A model generated the notes under the pieces. That model was not told the DNA's origin. It saw only the letters and a program-made list of their open reading frames with translations, and did not search any database. This document shows, one piece after another, positions 9,824 to 22,602 of a stretch of 64,000 nt of DNA. Within the stretch, counting starts at the first letter, position 1. Each line of letters starts with the position of its first letter. Source of the DNA: Synechococcus sp. WH 8109 (GTDB taxonomy: Bacteria > Cyanobacteriota > Cyanobacteriia > PCC-6307 > Cyanobiaceae); NCBI RefSeq assembly GCF_000161795.2, contig NZ_CP006882.1, positions 124,001 to 188,000 on the forward strand, read 5' to 3'. The position numbers and the translations under genes are program-made.

Positions 9824-11005
9824 ATGAGCCAAGTGGCGTCACTTTCTGATCGACTCAGCCAGGAGCTGCCTGAGCTGCTCGAGCTGCGCCGGCACTTGCA
9901 TGCCCACCCTGAACTCAGTGGGGAAGAGCATCAGACGGCTGCCCTCGTGGCGGGTGAGTTACGCCAGTTGGGGTGGCGTGTCCGCGAGGGGGTCGGTCGC
10001 ACGGGCGTGGTGGCTGAACTGGGCCCTGATCACGGCCCCACGGTCGGCTTGCGGGTGGACATGGATGCCCTGCCGGTGGAGGAGCGCACCGGTCTGTCCT
10101 ATGCCTCCACCCGCCAGGGCCTGATGCACGCCTGCGGCCATGATTTGCACACTTGCACAGGCCTTGGAGTAGCGCGGTTGCTGGCCCAGGAGCCGGCTTT
10201 GGCGGCTCGGGTGCGGCTGCTGTTTCAACCCGCCGAAGAATTGGCCAAGGGGGCGGTTTGGATGCGCGATGCGGGGGCGGTGGAGGGTCTAGATGCGTTG
10301 TATGGCGTGCACGTGGTGCCGAATCTGCCGGTGGGCACGGTGGGAATCCGGCGCGGCTGTCTGACGGCGGCGGCCGGTGAGCTGGAGATCCTCGTGCAGG
10401 GGGAGGGTGGCCACGGGGCCCGTCCCCATCAGTCGGTGGATGCTGTTTGGTTGGCGGCTCGAGTGATCACAGAGCTCCAGCAGACCATCGCCCGCCGCTT
10501 GGACGCGTTGCAGCCGGTGGTGATCAGTTTCGGCAAGGTGGAAGGGGGTCGTGCCTTCAACGTGATTGCCGATCAGGTGCGCTTGCTGGGCACGGTGCGC
10601 TGTCTGGATCTGCAGCAGCACGCCCAGCTGCCGGATTGGATCGATGAGACGGTGCAGGGTATCTGTGCCAGTGGAGGGGGTACGGCGGTGGTGAATTACC
10701 GCTGCATTGCACCACCGGTGCACAACGACCCGCAGCTCACGACCTTGCTCGAACGTTGTGCAGTGGATTGTCTGGGCCGCGACAAGGTGCTCCCCGTAGA
10801 GCAACCCTCCCTGGGTGCCGAAGACTTTGCTGAGCTGCTTCGGGATGTGCCAGGAATGATGGTGCGGCTGGGGGTTGCTGGCCCCGAAGGCTGTGCGCCG
10901 CTGCATAACGGAGCTTTTGTGCTGGAGGAAGACGCCCTCGGTGTAGGCATTGCGGTGCTCACAGCCACCGTGCTGGCGTGGATCAAGGAGAACACCTCGG
11001 CATGA
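9824..11005 (+). CDS. M20 family metallo-amidohydrolase (N-acyl amino acid hydrolase type)
   Basis: Zinc- or manganese-dependent peptidase-like hydrolase of 393 residues, of the IAA-amino-acid/hippurate/N-acetyl amino acid hydrolase group (M20D). Visible metal-site elements are RRHLHAHPELSG at the N-terminus, MHACGHDLHT, the catalytic Glu pair in FQPAEE, a His in YGVHVVP and the C-terminal PLHNGAF. A dimerisation domain inserts in the middle (about 185-300). It is cytoplasmic by lack of signal. It lies two bases after the TPR gene and overlaps the next gene by ATGA. The true substrate cannot be told from sequence; related proteins release amino acids from N-acyl or auxin-like conjugates. Confidence 0.88.
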   Translation: MSQVASLSDRLSQELPELLELRRHLHAHPELSGEEHQTAALVAGELRQLGWRVREGVGRTGVVAELGPDHGPTVGLRVDMDALPVEERTGLSYASTRQGLMHACGHDLHTCTGLGVARLLAQEPALAARVRLLFQPAEELAKGAVWMRDAGAVEGLDALYGVHVVPNLPVGTVGIRRGCLTAAAGELEILVQGEGGHGARPHQSVDAVWLAARVITELQQTIARRLDALQPVVISFGKVEGGRAFNVIADQVRLLGTVRCLDLQQHAQLPDWIDETVQGICASGGGTAVVNYRCIAPPVHNDPQLTTLLERCAVDCLGRDKVLPVEQPSLGAEDFAELLRDVPGMMVRLGVAGPEGCAPLHNGAFVLEEDALGVGIAVLTATVLAWIKENTSA

Positions 11006-11229
11006 ACCAACGTCGTGCGCTGATTTGGGTTTCTCTCGGGGCTCCGTTGCTGGTCCTGCTCGCGTTGCTGGCCACCAACCAGCGTCAGGGCAAGGACCGG
11101 GTGCAGGTGCTCCCTGCAGTGTTGGTGGGTTCGGGTCTCATCATCAGCAGCGCTCTCGGTAGGCAGCGCCGCCGCGCCAGGCTGTTGGCCGATCTTCAAC
11201 GGGCGCGCACCCCCGGCAGCAACCCATGA
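11002..11229 (+). CDS. Small two-helix membrane protein, 75 aa
   Basis: An unrecognised small protein with two predicted membrane helices (about residues 8-25, with LIWVSLGAPLLVLLALLA, and about 38-55, with VLPAVLVGSGLIISSAL), joined by a short charged loop. The C-terminal tail is basic (RQRRRARLL), which favours a cytoplasmic C-terminus. The ATG at 11002 overlaps the amidohydrolase stop as ATGA and its own stop overlaps the next start the same way, so it is certainly part of the operon. An upstream start is possible but less likely given this coupling. Confidence 0.75.
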   Translation: MNQRRALIWVSLGAPLLVLLALLATNQRQGKDRVQVLPAVLVGSGLIISSALGRQRRRARLLADLQRARTPGSNP

Positions 11230-11840
11230 GCGAGACAGACCCACAACGTCCTGATCTCGAGGCGGTGCGTCAGGCCATTGCCAGTGGGGATCCAGTCCAG
11301 GCAATGCCGGCGATCACCCAGCTCCGCCATTGCTCGGACGCTGAGGCGGTGCCGTTGCTGGTGTTAGGCACGGAGCAGAAGCCTTTTTTGGTGCGTTCCT
11401 TGAGTTGCAGCGGACTGGGCTACAAGCGCACCGAACAGGGTTGGACTGTTCTGAGTGCGCTGATCACTGCCGATGAAGACCCCAATGTTCGGGCTGAGGC
11501 AGCCAATGCCCTCGCCAGCTACGGGGTGGAGCGGGCCTGGCCCTTGCTGCGTTCGGCCTTTGAATCTGATGCTGCTTGGCTGGTCCGCTGCAGCATCTTG
11601 TCTGCCTTGGCAGAACAGCCGGAGATCGATCTCACCTGGTTGCTAGAGCTGGCCACCATGGCAATCGCTGATGCTGACGCCATCGTGAGGGTCAGTGGAG
11701 CGGAAATCCTCAGTCGCATCGTTCGTGAAGGGGCCAGCGACTCCATCGGAGCAAAGGCCAGAGGCTTGTTGCAATCTCTGCAACAGGACAGCGATCACCG
11801 GGTGGTGGCTGCGGTGCTCAATGGTTTGCAGGCCAGCTGA
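11226..11840 (+). CDS. HEAT-repeat protein (bilin lyase / NblB-like)
   Basis: 204 residues made of HEAT-like helical pairs, for example DPNVRAEAANALASYG and VRVSGAEILSRI. In cyanobacteria, HEAT-repeat proteins of this size include CpcE/CpcF-like phycobilin lyase subunits and NblB-type phycobilisome degradation factors, but many others are simple scaffolds. No residue here decides between these. It is the last gene of the ruvB operon, coupled by ATGA to the small membrane protein, and is followed by the thiC riboswitch region. There is no signal peptide, so it should be cytoplasmic. Confidence 0.78.
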   Translation: MSETDPQRPDLEAVRQAIASGDPVQAMPAITQLRHCSDAEAVPLLVLGTEQKPFLVRSLSCSGLGYKRTEQGWTVLSALITADEDPNVRAEAANALASYGVERAWPLLRSAFESDAAWLVRCSILSALAEQPEIDLTWLLELATMAIADADAIVRVSGAEILSRIVREGASDSIGAKARGLLQSLQQDSDHRVVAAVLNGLQAS

Positions 11841-11851
11841 CGGGCCTTTGA

Positions 11852-13426
<1,575 letters not shown>

Positions 13427-13451
13427 TTGCGTTGACTGAAGTCAGATGTTG

Positions 13452-13483
13452 CCCGGCGTCCTTTTGGACGTCGGGTTTTTTTT
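13452..13483 (+). terminator. Rho-independent terminator of thiC
   Basis: A 10-base-pair hairpin (CCCGGCGTCC, loop TTTT, GGACGTCGGG; one G-U pair) is followed by eight T residues. It starts 26 bases after the thiC stop. Confidence 0.9.
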
Positions 13484-13507
13484 GTGTAAAACCAACGATT
13501 GTTGGCA

Positions 13508-13540
13508 TAAAAAAAGACCTCCTGATGAATCAGGAGGTCT
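13508..13540 (-). terminator. Rho-independent terminator of the transketolase gene
   Basis: A perfect 12-base-pair hairpin (AGACCTCCTGAT with its complement, 2-base loop) lies at 13515-13540, preceded on the plus strand by a run of A that gives the U tract on the minus-strand transcript. It is 23 bases past the transketolase stop and only 25 bases from the thiC terminator on the other strand. Confidence 0.9.
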
Positions 13541-13562
13541 GGGTATTGCACTGATCTGGCGA

Positions 13563-15572
13563 TCAGCCGAGCAGAGCCTTGGCTTTAGCAACCACGTTCT
13601 CCACCGTGAAGCCGAATTCCTTGAGGCAGGTGCCGCCGGGGGCGGAAGCACCGAAGCGGTTCATGGTGACGCTGTCGCCATCCAGGCCGATGAAGCGGTG
13701 CCAGCCGAAGGACTCAGCGGCTTCCACCACCATGCGCTTGCGCACAGCGTTGGGGAGGACTTCCTCCTTGTAGGCATCGCTCTGCTCGTCGAACAGTTCG
13801 ACGCAGGGCATGGAGACCACGCGCACCTTCTTGCCTTCAGCAGTGAGCTGCTTGGCGGCCTGGACGCAGAGGTCCAGTTCGGTGCCGGTACCGATCAGGA
13901 TCAGATCGGGAGTGCCGGCGCAGTCTTCGAGTACATAACCACCCAGGGCCACCTTGTCGATCGAGGAGTTGGCCTGGTTGGCCATGCCCTGGCGGCTGAG
14001 ACAGAGGGAGCTGGGGCGCTTGCGGTTCTGGATGGCCAACTTGTAGGCACCGCTGGTCTCGTTGCCGTCGCCCGGACGGAACACCAGCATGTTCGGCATT
14101 GCCCGCAGGGAGGGGATGGTTTCGATCGGCTGGTGGGTGGGGCCGTCTTCGCCTACACCGATGGAGTCGTGAGTGAGCACGTAGATCACGCCCAGCTCGC
14201 TCAGGGCCGACAGTCGCATCGAACCACGCATGTAGTCGGCGAACACCAGGAATGTGCCGCCGTAAGGGATCAATCCGCTGTTGTGATACGCGATGCCGTT
14301 GAGGATGGCTGCCATGGCGTGCTCACGCACACCGAAGTGCAGGTAGCGCTTCTCAGGGCTGCTGGCTTGATACGAGCCGGTTTCACCCTTGATGTCAGTG
14401 TAGTTGGAGTGGGTGAGGTCGGCGGAGCCTCCGATTAGCTCGGGCAGGTTGGGGCCCAGTGCGCCCAGGCAGATCTGGGAGTGCTTGCGGGTGGCCAGGC
14501 CACCGTCTTCGGGGGTGTAGGTGGGCAGATCCTTGTCCCAGCCCTCAGGCAGCTCACCGCGCAACATCCGCTCGAATTCGGCGGCTTCGCTGGGGTACTT
14601 GGTTCGGTAAGTGGCCAGGGTCTGGTTCCACTCGGCCTCGAGGCTGGCGCCGCGGTCGATGGCCTGGCGGAACTGGTCGTAGGCGTCCTGGGGGATTTCG
14701 AAGGGTGCATAGTCCCAACCCAATTGCTGGCGAGTCAGGGCTGCTTCCTCTTCGCCCAGAGCAGCACCGTGCACACCGGCTGTGTCGGCCTTGTTGGGGG
14801 AGCCGTAGCCGATGGTAGTGGTCACCTTGATGATTGACGGCTTGTCGGTCACTGCCTTGGCGGCCTCGATCGCTTTGGCGATGGCATCCACATCGGTGTT
14901 GCCTTCGGCCACGTGCTGTACGTGCCAGCCGTAGGCCTCATAGCGCTTCAGCACGTCCTCGGTGAATGACACATCGGTGCGGCCATCGATGGTGATGCTG
15001 TTGTCGTCGTACAGCGCGATGAGCTTGCCCAGCTTCAGGTGACCAGCCAGGGATGCAGCCTCAGAGGACACGCCCTCCTGATTGCAGCCGTCGCCCATGA
15101 TCACGTAGGTGTAGTGATCGACCACGGTGGCGTCGGCCTTGTTGAACTTGGCTGCCAGGTGGGATTCAGCGATGGCCAGGCCCACAGCGTTGGAGATGCC
15201 GGCACCCAGGGGGCCGGTGGTCACTTCAACGCCAGGGGTCTCGAAGGTCTCAGGGTGACCTGGGGTCTTGGAACCCCACTGCCGGAACTGCTTGATGTCC
15301 TCAATGGACACAGAGTCATAGCCGGTGAGGTGCAGTAGCGCGTAAAGCAACATGCAGCCGTGCCCGGCGGAGAGCACGAAGCGGTCACGGTTGAACCACT
15401 TTGGGTTCTTGGGGTTGTGCTTGAGGAACTTGTCCCAGAGCGCATAACCCATGGGTGCGCAGCCCATCGGCAGGCCGGGGTGGCCGCTGTTGGACTTGTT
15501 GATGGCGTCGACAGCCAGCATCCGAATGCTGTTGATGCAGAGCGTGTCGAGAGACGCGGGCGCAGCGACCAT
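13563..15572 (-). CDS. tktA: Transketolase
   Basis: Thiamine-diphosphate enzyme moving two-carbon units in the Calvin cycle and pentose phosphate pathway. Its 669 residues are the standard length. Visible elements are [11 protein letters not shown] near the N-terminus, the ThDP/Mg site from GDGCNQEG through DDNSITIDG, and the pyrimidine-binding domain with the conserved Glu in FGVREHAM and [16 protein letters not shown]. It lies downstream of fabF on the same strand with a 54-base gap and has its own strong terminator. It faces the TPP-controlled thiC gene tail to tail, so a cofactor pathway gene and a main cofactor user are neighbours. Confidence 0.97.
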   Translation of the reverse strand: MVAAPASLDTLCINSIRMLAVDAINKSNSGHPGLPMGCAPMGYALWDKFLKHNPKNPKWFNRDRFVLSAGHGCMLLYALLHLTGYDSVSIEDIKQFRQWGSKTPGHPETFETPGVEVTTGPLGAGISNAVGLAIAESHLAAKFNKADATVVDHYTYVIMGDGCNQEGVSSEAASLAGHLKLGKLIALYDDNSITIDGRTDVSFTEDVLKRYEAYGWHVQHVAEGNTDVDAIAKAIEAAKAVTDKPSIIKVTTTIGYGSPNKADTAGVHGAALGEEEAALTRQQLGWDYAPFEIPQDAYDQFRQAIDRGASLEAEWNQTLATYRTKYPSEAAEFERMLRGELPEGWDKDLPTYTPEDGGLATRKHSQICLGALGPNLPELIGGSADLTHSNYTDIKGETGSYQASSPEKRYLHFGVREHAMAAILNGIAYHNSGLIPYGGTFLVFADYMRGSMRLSALSELGVIYVLTHDSIGVGEDGPTHQPIETIPSLRAMPNMLVFRPGDGNETSGAYKLAIQNRKRPSSLCLSRQGMANQANSSIDKVALGGYVLEDCAGTPDLILIGTGTELDLCVQAAKQLTAEGKKVRVVSMPCVELFDEQSDAYKEEVLPNAVRKRMVVEAAESFGWHRFIGLDGDSVTMNRFGASAPGGTCLKEFGFTVENVVAKAKALLG

Positions 15573-15626
15573 GGTGTTAAGAGGAAAAGTTGGAGCGATT
15601 TTGACGCACGGCGTGAGCGGTAAGGC

Positions 15627-16874
15627 TCAGCTGGCGCGTTTGAATGCCAGGCAGACGTTGTGGCCGCCGAAGCCGAAGGAGTTGGACAAGACGGTTCCCA
15701 GTGTCTGATCCCGCGCTTGATTGGGCACGACATCTAGATCACAGTCGGGGTCCGGGGTGGTGTGGTTAATCGTGGGGGGCACGACACCGTGTTGCAGCGC
15801 CAGCACACAGGCCACGGCTTCGATGCCGCCGGAGCCACCCAGCAGGTGACCGGTCATCGATTTGGTGGAGCTCACCGGGATCTGCAATGCACGTTCGCCT
15901 AGGGCGCTCTTGATTGCCGAGGTTTCGTTTTTGTCGTTCGCCGGAGTGCTGGTGCCGTGGGCGTTGACGTAGTCGATCTCTGATGGATCAATTGCGCCAT
16001 CGGCCAGGGCCAGGCGCATGGCTTCGGCACCGCCAACGCCGCCGGGGGTTGGGGAGGTGATGTGGTGTGCGTCGCAGGTCATCCCGTAACCCACCACTTC
16101 GCCAAGGATCGTGGCGCCACGGGCCTGGGCATGCTCGAGTGTTTCGAGCACTAGGACCCCGGCACCCTCCCCGATCACGAAGCCATCGCGCTCTTTGTCG
16201 AACGGACGGCTGGCTGTAGCCGGGTCATCGTTGCGGAAGGACAGGGCCTTGGCGCTGGCGAAGCCGGCCACTCCCAGGGGAGTGATCGCTGATTCGGCGC
16301 CACCGCACACCATGGCGTCGGCCTTGCCTAACTGCAGCAGCCGGAAGGCATCGCCAACAGCATTGGAGCCGGCAGCACAGGCGGTGGCGACCGCGGAGCT
16401 GGGGCCTTTGGTGCCCAGAGCAATGGCTGCCAGGCCTGTGGCCATGTTGGGAATCATCATCGGCACCGTGAACGGGCTCACCCGTCCAGGACCTTTGCCC
16501 TCCAATACATGGGCCTGCGTCTCCATCGTCAGCAGGCCACCGACGCCGGAACCGATGATCGTGCCGATCCGATCCGCATTTGCGACGTTGATCTCAAGGC
16601 CGGCATTGGCCACAGCCTGTTTAGCTGCCACCACGCCGAACTTGCAGAATCGATCCCAGCGCTTGGCTTCCTTCGGTTCGATGAAGCCGGACGGATCGAA
16701 ATCCTTCACCTCCGCCGCAAAGCGGCAGGCGTGTGCGGATGCATCGAACAGGGTGATGGCGTCCACTCCGTTACTGCCGGAGGTGAGGCCGTTCCAGTAG
16801 TCCTGAACCGTGTTGCCGATCGGTGTGACCGCGCCGAGGCCGGTGATGACGACGCGATGGAGACCATCCACCAT
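15627..16874 (-). CDS. fabF: 3-oxoacyl-[acyl-carrier-protein] synthase II (FabF)
   Basis: Elongating condensing enzyme of type II fatty acid synthesis. The 415-residue protein has the thiolase fold with the Cys-His-His triad: Cys166 in AVATACAAGS, His in VNAHGTSTP and His in SMTGHLLGG. The C-terminal SNSFGFGGHN is also typical. It follows acpP with an 8-base gap on the same strand, so enzyme and carrier protein are cotranscribed. The ATG at 16874 gives a normal N-terminus (HRVVITGLGAVTP). Confidence 0.97.
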   Translation of the reverse strand: MVDGLHRVVITGLGAVTPIGNTVQDYWNGLTSGSNGVDAITLFDASAHACRFAAEVKDFDPSGFIEPKEAKRWDRFCKFGVVAAKQAVANAGLEINVANADRIGTIIGSGVGGLLTMETQAHVLEGKGPGRVSPFTVPMMIPNMATGLAAIALGTKGPSSAVATACAAGSNAVGDAFRLLQLGKADAMVCGGAESAITPLGVAGFASAKALSFRNDDPATASRPFDKERDGFVIGEGAGVLVLETLEHAQARGATILGEVVGYGMTCDAHHITSPTPGGVGGAEAMRLALADGAIDPSEIDYVNAHGTSTPANDKNETSAIKSALGERALQIPVSSTKSMTGHLLGGSGGIEAVACVLALQHGVVPPTINHTTPDPDCDLDVVPNQARDQTLGTVLSNSFGFGGHNVCLAFKRAS

Positions 16875-16882
16875 TGCGTTGC

Positions 16883-17125
16883 TCAGGCCTGTTTGTCTTC
16901 GATGTATTTGACGGCGTCACCAACGGTGGTGATGCCTTCAGCGGCTTCGTCGGGGATCTCGATGTCAAAGGCCTCTTCAAGGGCCATCACGAGTTCCACG
17001 GTGTCCAGAGAATCAGCACCCAGATCGTTCTGGAAGTTGGATTCGGGCTTGACTTCGCCGGAGTCAACACTCAGTTGCTCCGCAACGATTGAGCGCACCT
17101 TTTCGAGAATCGCTTCCTGGGACAT
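16883..17125 (-). CDS. acpP: Acyl carrier protein
   Basis: An 80-residue acidic four-helix carrier of fatty acid intermediates. The phosphopantetheine attachment site is Ser39 in [16 protein letters not shown]. The ATG at 17125 is chosen; an upstream in-frame start would add eight non-conserved residues. It is first in the acpP-fabF unit, and the 146-base space to the divergent psaC start must hold the promoters for both. Confidence 0.96.
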   Translation of the reverse strand: MSQEAILEKVRSIVAEQLSVDSGEVKPESNFQNDLGADSLDTVELVMALEEAFDIEIPDEAAEGITTVGDAVKYIEDKQA

Positions 17126-17127
17126 AG

Positions 17128-17517
<390 letters not shown>

Positions 17518-17544
17518 TTTTCTCCGTTTCACCTCATAAGCTCG

Positions 17545-17569
17545 GCCCGGCTTCAGCCGGGCTTTTTTT
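17545..17569 (+). terminator. Rho-independent terminator of psaC, abutting glmS
   Basis: A perfect 7-base-pair hairpin (GCCCGGC, loop TTCA, GCCGGGC) is followed by seven T residues. The glmS ATG begins at 17572, two bases after the T run, so the hairpin occupies the place where a glmS ribosome-binding site would be. Confidence 0.92.
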
Positions 17570-17571
17570 GT

Positions 17572-19461
<1,890 letters not shown>

Positions 19462-19464
19462 GCC

Positions 19465-20925
19465 TCAGCTGGCGCTGAAGCTGAGACCGTTGCGGCCGTA
19501 ACGATCCTGAAAGCGCACGATGTCGTCTTCACCGAGATACTCGCCGCTCTGCACCTCGATCAGTTCCACAGGGATCCGTCCAGGGTTCGAGAGGCGGTGT
19601 TTGCAACCCATCGGGATGTAGGTGCTCTGGTTTTCCCCCACCAGCTGTTCGGAGCCATCGCGCTCCACCAGAGCCGTTCCCTTCACCACAACCCAGTGCT
19701 CGGCGCGGTGGTGATGCATCTGCAAGGAAAGGCTGGCGCCGGGTTTGACCGAGATCCGTTTCACCTGCCAACGGGTTCCTTCGGTGACGCCTGTGTAATG
19801 GCCCCACGGGCGGTAGATCTTGCGGTGGGCTTTGCCTTCCGGACTGCCCGCGACCTCCAGCTGCTTCACCACGGTCTTGATGTCCTGGGCCCTGGAGCGA
19901 TCCGCAATCAACACGGCGTCGTCGGTTTCAACGACCACCAGGTTGTCGACCCCCAGCCCCACCACAAGACGGTGTTCGCTGCGCAGGTAGCAGTCGCGGC
20001 TGTCTTCGGCGATCACGTGGCCCTGCAGCACATTGCCTTGGGAATCCTTTTGCTCTGAGGTTTCCCAGAGCGCGCTCCAGCTGCCGACGTCGCTCCAGCC
20101 CGCATCCAGCGGCAGCACACTGCCCAATTCTGTTTGTTCCATCACGGCCACATCAATGGCCACGTTGGGGCATTTGGCAAAGGCCTCCCGCTCGAGTCGC
20201 TGGAATTCCAGGTCAGCCGTGTCCTGCTCCAGAGCTGCCCGGCAGCAGCTCACCACTTCCGGGGCCAGCCGTTCCAGTTCCGCCAGTATGGCGCTGGCGC
20301 GGAACAGGAACATTCCGCTGTTCCAGGTGAAGCGTCCTGTGGCAAGAAACTGCTCTGCTGTGGCCTGATCGGGCTTCTCCACAAACCGCTTGATCGGCAC
20401 ATGGGCTGGTCCACCGAGTGAGAATGGTTCGCTGGCCTCGATGTAGCCATAGCCAGTTTCCGGTGCCGTCGGCACGATGCCAAAGGTCACCAGGCGACCC
20501 TCTTCGGCGGGCTTGCGGCCTGCGTCGATGGCCTGGCGGAACTGGGCGGCATCGCGGATCAGGTGATCTGCCGCCAGCACCAGCAGCAGGGGGTCCTCGC
20601 CGTTGGCCGTGGCCTGCAACGCGGCCACCGTCACCGCTGGAGCGGTGTTGCGGCCCCTCGGTTCCAGCAGGATCGCGTTCGGCTCGACCCCGATCTGCCG
20701 CATCTGTTCGGCCACGATGAAGCGGTGGTCTTCATTGCAGATCAGCAGGGGAGCCGCCAGATCGTCCAGGCCATAAAGCCGCTGTTGGGTCTGCTGCAGC
20801 AACGTGGCCTCGCCGTCTCCGCTCAACGGCCAGTACTGCTTGGGGTAACTCGCCCGCGATAGTGGCCAGAGCCGTGTGCCGGTGCCTCCGCAAAGGATTA
20901 CAGGAATCAGCGGTGTGGAGGCCAT
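19465..20925 (-). CDS. manC: Mannose-1-phosphate guanylyltransferase / mannose-6-phosphate isomerase
   Basis: Bifunctional enzyme giving GDP-mannose for cell-surface glycans. The 486-residue protein has an N-terminal nucleotidyltransferase domain with the signature GGTGTRLWPLSR and YPKQ, the metal/sugar site FVEKP and a TWNSGMFLF motif. The C-terminal type II cupin isomerase domain (about 360-480) shows RPWGHYTG and a His cluster MHHHRAEHW. The ATG at 20925 starts the conserved region; the open frame upstream is not conserved in character. It converges on glmS. GDP-mannose would feed polysaccharide synthesis together with the nucleotide-sugar genes near 51-57 kb. Confidence 0.95.
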   Translation of the reverse strand: MASTPLIPVILCGGTGTRLWPLSRASYPKQYWPLSGDGEATLLQQTQQRLYGLDDLAAPLLICNEDHRFIVAEQMRQIGVEPNAILLEPRGRNTAPAVTVAALQATANGEDPLLLVLAADHLIRDAAQFRQAIDAGRKPAEEGRLVTFGIVPTAPETGYGYIEASEPFSLGGPAHVPIKRFVEKPDQATAEQFLATGRFTWNSGMFLFRASAILAELERLAPEVVSCCRAALEQDTADLEFQRLEREAFAKCPNVAIDVAVMEQTELGSVLPLDAGWSDVGSWSALWETSEQKDSQGNVLQGHVIAEDSRDCYLRSEHRLVVGLGVDNLVVVETDDAVLIADRSRAQDIKTVVKQLEVAGSPEGKAHRKIYRPWGHYTGVTEGTRWQVKRISVKPGASLSLQMHHHRAEHWVVVKGTALVERDGSEQLVGENQSTYIPMGCKHRLSNPGRIPVELIEVQSGEYLGEDDIVRFQDRYGRNGLSFSAS

Positions 20926-20995
20926 CACGTCCTGAAAGCGGTGACCCAGAATCACTCGCCCTATGGGGTTCTGTCGATGCCCTGAGAGAGATCTG

Positions 20996-21529
20996 TCAGA
21001 GCTCCAGTAGGCCCGGCGGTGGGGTGAGCAGCAGCCAGCCGTCCTCCAACTGCACCTTCGGCACGATCGCCTCCACAAAGGGAATCAACAGCTTTCGCCC
21101 TTCTGATGTGGTGATTTCCAGCAGGTCGTTGCCGCCGCTGATTAGGTCGCTCACTGTGCCAACGGCAGGCCCATCGGCCGTGAGACGTGCCTCCAGGCCC
21201 AGCAGATCGAGCAGGTGAAATTCCCCCTCTTCCAATTCGGGCCGGTCATCCGCTGATACCAGCAGTTCATGGCCCACAAGGGTTTCGGCGGCGCTGCGGC
21301 TGTCAATTCCTTCAAGCCGCACCACGAAGAGCGACTTGCCGGGTAGTTGCCGGCCTTTTTTGAGCTGGATTTCTGTCGGCTCACCCCCCTTGCGACTGCG
21401 CAGCCAGCGGGGCCCCGGCGCCGTGAATCGCTCGGGGAAATCACTGGCGGGGTTCACCCGCAGTTCCCCTTGCAGCCCCTGGACTCCCACGATCTTGCCG
21501 ACGCTGAGCCATTCATTGGTCTCTGCCAT
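20996..21529 (-). CDS. rimM: Ribosome maturation factor RimM
   Basis: 16S rRNA processing factor that helps 30S subunit head assembly. The 177-residue protein has an N-terminal RimM domain ([19 protein letters not shown]) and a C-terminal PRC-barrel domain with LLGLEARL and LIPFVEAIV. The ATG at 21529 is preferred; an upstream in-frame start would add about 38 residues of low-complexity character. It is upstream of manC on the same strand with a 70-base gap and divergent from ndhS (55 bases between starts). Confidence 0.94.
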   Translation of the reverse strand: MAETNEWLSVGKIVGVQGLQGELRVNPASDFPERFTAPGPRWLRSRKGGEPTEIQLKKGRQLPGKSLFVVRLEGIDSRSAAETLVGHELLVSADDRPELEEGEFHLLDLLGLEARLTADGPAVGTVSDLISGGNDLLEITTSEGRKLLIPFVEAIVPKVQLEDGWLLLTPPPGLLEL

Positions 21530-21584
21530 GTCATCCGCCGAGCGCTCTGCCGATAATGGCGCCAGATCCGTCCGCGAACGAGCC

Positions 21585-21770
21585 ATGGCGCCTGCAACCT
21601 CTCCGATCCTCCCCGGCTCCACCGTCACCGTGTCGGATGCCACCTCGATTTACAACGGTTACACCGGCTTCGTGCAGCGAATCAGCGGCGAACGTGCGGC
21701 GGTTTTGTTTGAAGGCGGAAACTGGGACAAGTTGGTGACCCTGCGGTTGAAGGACCTCCAGCCGGCCTGA
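21585..21770 (+). CDS. ndhS: NAD(P)H dehydrogenase-1 subunit NdhS
   Basis: A small 61-residue SH3-like protein that forms the ferredoxin-binding site of the cyanobacterial NDH-1 complex (Ssl0352/CRR31 family) in cyclic electron flow. The recognisable core is [22 protein letters not shown] and [17 protein letters not shown]. The ATG at 21585 fits the family length; the longer open frame upstream overlaps rimM antisense and is not part of it. The next gene, an ion channel, starts four bases after its stop. Confidence 0.88.
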   Translation: MAPATSPILPGSTVTVSDATSIYNGYTGFVQRISGERAAVLFEGGNWDKLVTLRLKDLQPA

Positions 21771-21774
21771 GGCG

Positions 21775-22602
21775 ATGGACAAGGACCGAAGCCTGCGACA
21801 AAGGCTGCAGTCCACGGTGCTGGAAGCCAGCACCCCGGCGGGCAAGGCCTACAACGCTGTGATTTTTGGGGCGATTCTTCTGAGTGTTCTGGCTCTGCTG
21901 CTGGAACCTGACCCCCTGGGCAATTCAGCCCTGCGCCAAACAAATGTGCCCTGGATCGATCTCGTTCAGAACGTTTGCTTGGCGGTGTTTGTGGCGGATT
22001 TCGTTCTTCATCTGGCCTTGGTGGAGAAGCCTCGCCGTTACCTGTTCAGCTTCACCGGATTGATAGACGCGTCCGCAGTCCTGTTTTTCTTCGTGCCGCA
22101 GGTGCGTAGTGAGCTGTTGCTGTGGGTGTTCAAGTTCGGCCGCATCCTGCGGGTGTTCAAGCTGCTCAAGTTCATCGATGAAGCCCGCGTGCTGGGGCAG
22201 GCCCTGCGGGGAAGTGCCCGCACCATCGGCGTCTTTTTGTTCTTCGTATTCCTGCTGCAGGTGGTGCTCGGCTACAGCATCTTTGTGATCGAGAGCGCCC
22301 GGCCTGATTCCCAGTTCCAGACGGTGGCGAGCGGCGTCTACTGGGCAATAGTCACGATGACCACCGTCGGCTACGGCGACGTGGTTCCCCAGACGGAGCT
22401 GGGGCGACTGTTGGCCTCAGTTGTGATGCTCTTGGGTTTCGGCATCATCGCCATTCCCACAGGGATCCTGACGGTGTCGGGGGTGCGCCATCACCAGCAG
22501 CGGTCGGCTGAGGAGGTCTGCAGCAGCTGCGGGCGTCAGGGGCACCGCAGGGATGCCCGTCACTGCGATGCCTGCGGCGCGTCGCTGCCTTCCAGGGCCT
22601 GA
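21775..22602 (+). CDS. Voltage-gated-type potassium channel with C-terminal zinc ribbon
   Basis: 275 residues. Six membrane helices of the Kv type are seen: S1 about 27-43, S2 about 62-83, S3 about 93-107, an Arg/Lys-rich S4 (FGRILRVFKLLKF, 121-133), S5 about 150-172 and S6 about 211-235. The pore loop carries the K+ selectivity filter TTVGYGD at 196-202. After S6 a short linker leads to four cysteines, Cys249, Cys252, Cys264 and Cys267, spaced as a zinc ribbon. Its last 43 bases overlap the convergent rnc gene, and most of the ribbon tail is encoded there. Potassium homeostasis is the likely role; what the ribbon senses is unknown. Confidence 0.9.
   Translation: MDKDRSLRQRLQSTVLEASTPAGKAYNAVIFGAILLSVLALLLEPDPLGNSALRQTNVPWIDLVQNVCLAVFVADFVLHLALVEKPRRYLFSFTGLIDASAVLFFFVPQVRSELLLWVFKFGRILRVFKLLKFIDEARVLGQALRGSARTIGVFLFFVFLLQVVLGYSIFVIESARPDSQFQTVASGVYWAIVTMTTVGYGDVVPQTELGRLLASVVMLLGFGIIAIPTGILTVSGVRHHQQRSAEEVCSSCGRQGHRRDARHCDACGASLPSRA

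Noticed and set aside
13563-14438. Long plus-strand open frame opposite transketolase
   Set aside because: It is an antisense shadow; transketolase on the minus strand has all conserved motifs.
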